In this document: positions 62,336 to 64,000 of the stretch, piece by piece
How the letters are laid out: the number at the start of each line of letters is the position of its first letter
Numbering within the stretch: the stretch's first letter is position 1
Source: Corynebacterium pseudodiphtheriticum DSM 44287
GTDB taxonomy: Bacteria > Actinomycetota > Actinomycetes > Mycobacteriales > Mycobacteriaceae
DNA: 64,000 nucleotides
Direction: 5' to 3'
Assembly (NCBI RefSeq): GCF_000688415.1
Contig: NZ_JIAH01000008.1
Coordinates: 62,001 to 126,000 of the forward strand
The notes under the pieces: model-generated
What the model was told of the DNA's origin: nothing
Database searches by the model: none
Seen by the model: only the letters and a program-made list of their open reading frames with translations
Made by a program: the position numbers and the translations under genes

Positions 62336-63007
62336 TTAGTGCGGGTCAGTCGGCCCGGGTAAGAATCCATCTTCTTGGGCACGCTGGTATAAATCCAGCT
62401 TCGTAAAGGTATCGCGTCCGACGCTCGAGTACTTCTGCCGAACGCGGTTTAAATAATCGTTAACCGTGTCTTGTTTCAAACCAGTCAAACGAGCAACTCG
62501 CTTCGCTGGCTCACCCGAAGCATATAATTCCAAGACTTCGCGCTGTCTATCGGAAAGGTCCACGGATTCAAGTAAAGGATCGCTATCCATCGCAGCGGCC
62601 ATTTCCGTAGAGATCGTCGGGCACCCACCCAGAGTGCGACGAATAGCGGCCACAATTTCTTCCGATGGTTGTGTTTTGCTCAATACTTCCGCGACGCTGG
62701 TACTGAGTACTTGCCGCAGCAAATATGGGCTTTCCAAGGACGAGACCACAACGATATGCGGGGTGAGCTCTTCGATCTTTTCCACATTTTCTACCGGTCG
62801 ACTGTCATCCGATAAGCGAAGATCAAGCAGAACTAAGTCGACTTTCTTCTTTTTACCTAAGACACTGAGAAGTTGCGGCACGCTGGGTGCGCTGGCGATA
62901 ACGGTGAAATCCGAATAACTACTAAGCATGGCCTCTAGGCCTTGCCGGGTGAGTTCGTGGTCTTCCACAATCGCTAAACGATAGGTCTTGGAACTAGAAG
63001 GTGTCAT
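62336..63007 (-). CDS. NarL/LuxR-type response regulator
   Basis: The 223-residue protein has a receiver domain (LAIVEDHELTRQGLEAMLSS; phosphorylation Asp in VDLVLLDLRLSDD; VLSKTQPSEEIVAAI) and a LuxR-type helix-turn-helix (LSDRQREVLELYASGEPAKR, GLKQDTVNDYLNRVRQKYSS). It is convergent with the two-deck kinase gene and presumably its output. Targets are unknown. Its upstream 335-base gap (63008-63342) contains a 15-bp palindrome that might be an autoregulatory site. Confidence 0.92.
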   Translation of the reverse strand: MTPSSSKTYRLAIVEDHELTRQGLEAMLSSYSDFTVIASAPSVPQLLSVLGKKKKVDLVLLDLRLSDDSRPVENVEKIEELTPHIVVVSSLESPYLLRQVLSTSVAEVLSKTQPSEEIVAAIRRTLGGCPTISTEMAAAMDSDPLLESVDLSDRQREVLELYASGEPAKRVARLTGLKQDTVNDYLNRVRQKYSSVGRDTFTKLDLYQRAQEDGFLPGPTDPH

Positions 63008-63183
63008 ACCTGTTGCCCTGTGCCTTTGTGTGGTCGTTTCTCTAAGTGTGTATTAGGCGGATCATCGTGTCCGGTTTTTGGTTCACGGAAACCGGCGCTG
63101 GTGAAATGATTGCCCCCAACAGAGTTTAGAGGTGCTCACAGCAATCTACGAGTACGACTGACACCACAGCTACCCCCATTTTT

Positions 63184-63198
63184 TGGGTGTAACACCCA
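63184..63198. promoter_or_regulatory. 15-bp palindrome upstream of the NarL-type regulator
   Basis: TGGGTGTAACACCCA is a perfect 7-1-7 inverted repeat about 180 bases upstream of the regulator start and 145 bases downstream of clpP2. CCCATGGG overlaps its right side. Length and symmetry fit a dimeric regulator site. The remainder of 63008-63266 shows no gene. Confidence 0.5.
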
Positions 63199-63266
63199 TG
63201 GGTTGTCTCAGGTGAGTAATACAGGCAAAGATCTACTACCCCAAAAGCGTGTTGGCCAAAATGCAG

Positions 63267-63304
63267 CAGCACCCTCCCGTCGAGAAACGATCGGAAGGGT
63301 GCTG
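63267..63304 (-). terminator. Hairpin terminator after clpP2
   Basis: CAGCACCCT (63267-63275) pairs with AGGGTGCTG (63296-63304), extended inward by CC and GG around one mismatch, with a 14-base loop. On the clpP2 strand it is followed by CTGCATTTTGG, a short T-run. It lies 39 bases after the clpP2 stop. Confidence 0.78.
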
Positions 63305-63342
63305 TCGTGCAGGTACAGCCGAAATTGAATGATCGGCAGATT

Positions 63343-63972
63343 TTAGTCGTGATTAGCCTTGCGGTAATCAAAGACACGATCGATAATTCCGTATTCCACG
63401 GCGTCTTCCGCGGTCAGAATCTTGTCACGGTCAGTATCAATGCGGATCTGTTCTGCGCTCCGGCCGGTGTGCTCTGCCAAAGTACGCTCCATCAAAGTAC
63501 GCATACGCTCAATTTCGGCAGCCTGAATCTCCAAGTCAGAGACCTGTCCTTGCGTGCCCTGCGTAGCAGGCTGGTGAATCAGTACACGAGAGTTCGGCAA
63601 CGCCGCGCGCTTGCCTGGTGCGCCCGCAGCCAGCAGCAATGCCGCCGCAGAAGCAGCCTGACCCAAGCACACCGTCTGCACATCACAGCGGACAAAACGC
63701 ATGGTGTCATAAATCGCCGTCATAGCCGTGAAAGAACCACCTGGCGAGTTGATGTACATCGTGATGTCACGGTCGGGGTCCTGAGACTCCAGAACCAACA
63801 ACTGCGCCATGATGTCGTTAGCTGCGGTGTCATCAACCTGGGACGCTAAGAAGATGATGCGCTCTTCAAACAGCTTGTTATACGGGTTAGTTTCCTTCGT
63901 GCCGTTCGCGGAATGCTCCAAGAACGACGGCAGCACGTACCGCGAAGTTGGCATCTGGGATTGGTTCAACAT
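63343..63972 (-). CDS. clpP2: ATP-dependent Clp protease proteolytic subunit ClpP2
   Basis: The 209-residue serine protease has the oxyanion segment [20 protein letters not shown], the catalytic Ser in [20 protein letters not shown] and the His in [40 protein letters not shown] ends the core. The motif set is that of actinobacterial ClpP2, whose partner ClpP1 is normally encoded immediately upstream, just outside the right edge of the window. The ribosome site GAGGAG is ten bases before ATG 63970-63972. With ClpX it degrades tagged and regulatory proteins. Confidence 0.95.
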   Translation of the reverse strand: MLNQSQMPTSRYVLPSFLEHSANGTKETNPYNKLFEERIIFLASQVDDTAANDIMAQLLVLESQDPDRDITMYINSPGGSFTAMTAIYDTMRFVRCDVQTVCLGQAASAAALLLAAGAPGKRAALPNSRVLIHQPATQGTQGQVSDLEIQAAEIERMRTLMERTLAEHTGRSAEQIRIDTDRDKILTAEDAVEYGIIDRVFDYRKANHD

Positions 63973-64000
63973 GAAAGTAGTTCTCCTCTTACCTGGTTCG

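Overview
The window is a contiguous piece of a Corynebacterium chromosome, or that of a very close mycolate actinobacterium. Diagnostic content includes the tmk-mtrA-mtrB-lpqB-comF-hpf block, a WhiB2/WhcD regulator beside manC and wbbL, the proB-dehydrogenase-proA order, a large RNase E/G upstream of rplU-rpmA-obg, a ComEC without a visible metallo-beta-lactamase domain, and clpP2 and clpX. Base composition looks moderate, low to mid 50s percent GC by eye (not computed). No species can be named from the sequence. No tRNA, rRNA, CRISPR array, insertion sequence or prophage was seen.

Layout. 1-6575: leftward housekeeping block with a DUF4259 gene, tmk, the MtrAB two-component system, LpqB, ComF and the start of a ribosome hibernation factor. 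6916-17463: cell-envelope sugar block (secreted Pro/Gln-rich protein, manA, manB, DUF3499, a zincin-like protein, WhiB2, manC, wbbL, an LCP ligase, TIGR03089), ordered much as in Mycobacterium. 17592-25892: catabolic block with thiolase, a FadN-type multifunctional enzyme, acyl-CoA dehydrogenase, TetR regulator, CitE-like lyase and M20 amidohydrolase. 26091-29117: lepA, a PemK-like protein and rpsT.

29118-30830 is an AT-rich gene island holding three very small, separately transcribed genes for amphipathic helical peptides of 54, 44 and 43 residues. The first two are tandem duplicates, including their promoters. The third converges on them. They resemble, in size and style only, the signal-less corynebacterial channel peptides (PorA/PorH class). 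This is the most interesting part of the window.

30953-38558: leftward rhtB, ankyrin protein, holA, comEC, comEA, degV, phosphoglycerate-mutase-like gene, rsfS and nadD. 38551-39269: a cutinase-like gene broken by one frameshift. 39233-45173: proA, 2-hydroxyacid dehydrogenase, proB, obg, rpmA, rplU. 45416-49012: RNase E/G. 50338-55639: ndk, DUF4233, folC, valS. 55744-58192: panB, panC and a regulator-like gene. 58333-63972: clpX, an unusual two-deck histidine kinase, a NarL-type regulator convergent to it, and clpP2.

A second theme is that many intergenic gaps are filled by short degenerate tandem repeats, each with its own sequence and unit length (9, 10, 13, 14, 16, 17, 18, 19, 30 or 34 bp). 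Several begin at the stop codon of the neighbouring gene. Similar expansions occur inside coding linkers (folC, panC, rne, comEA).
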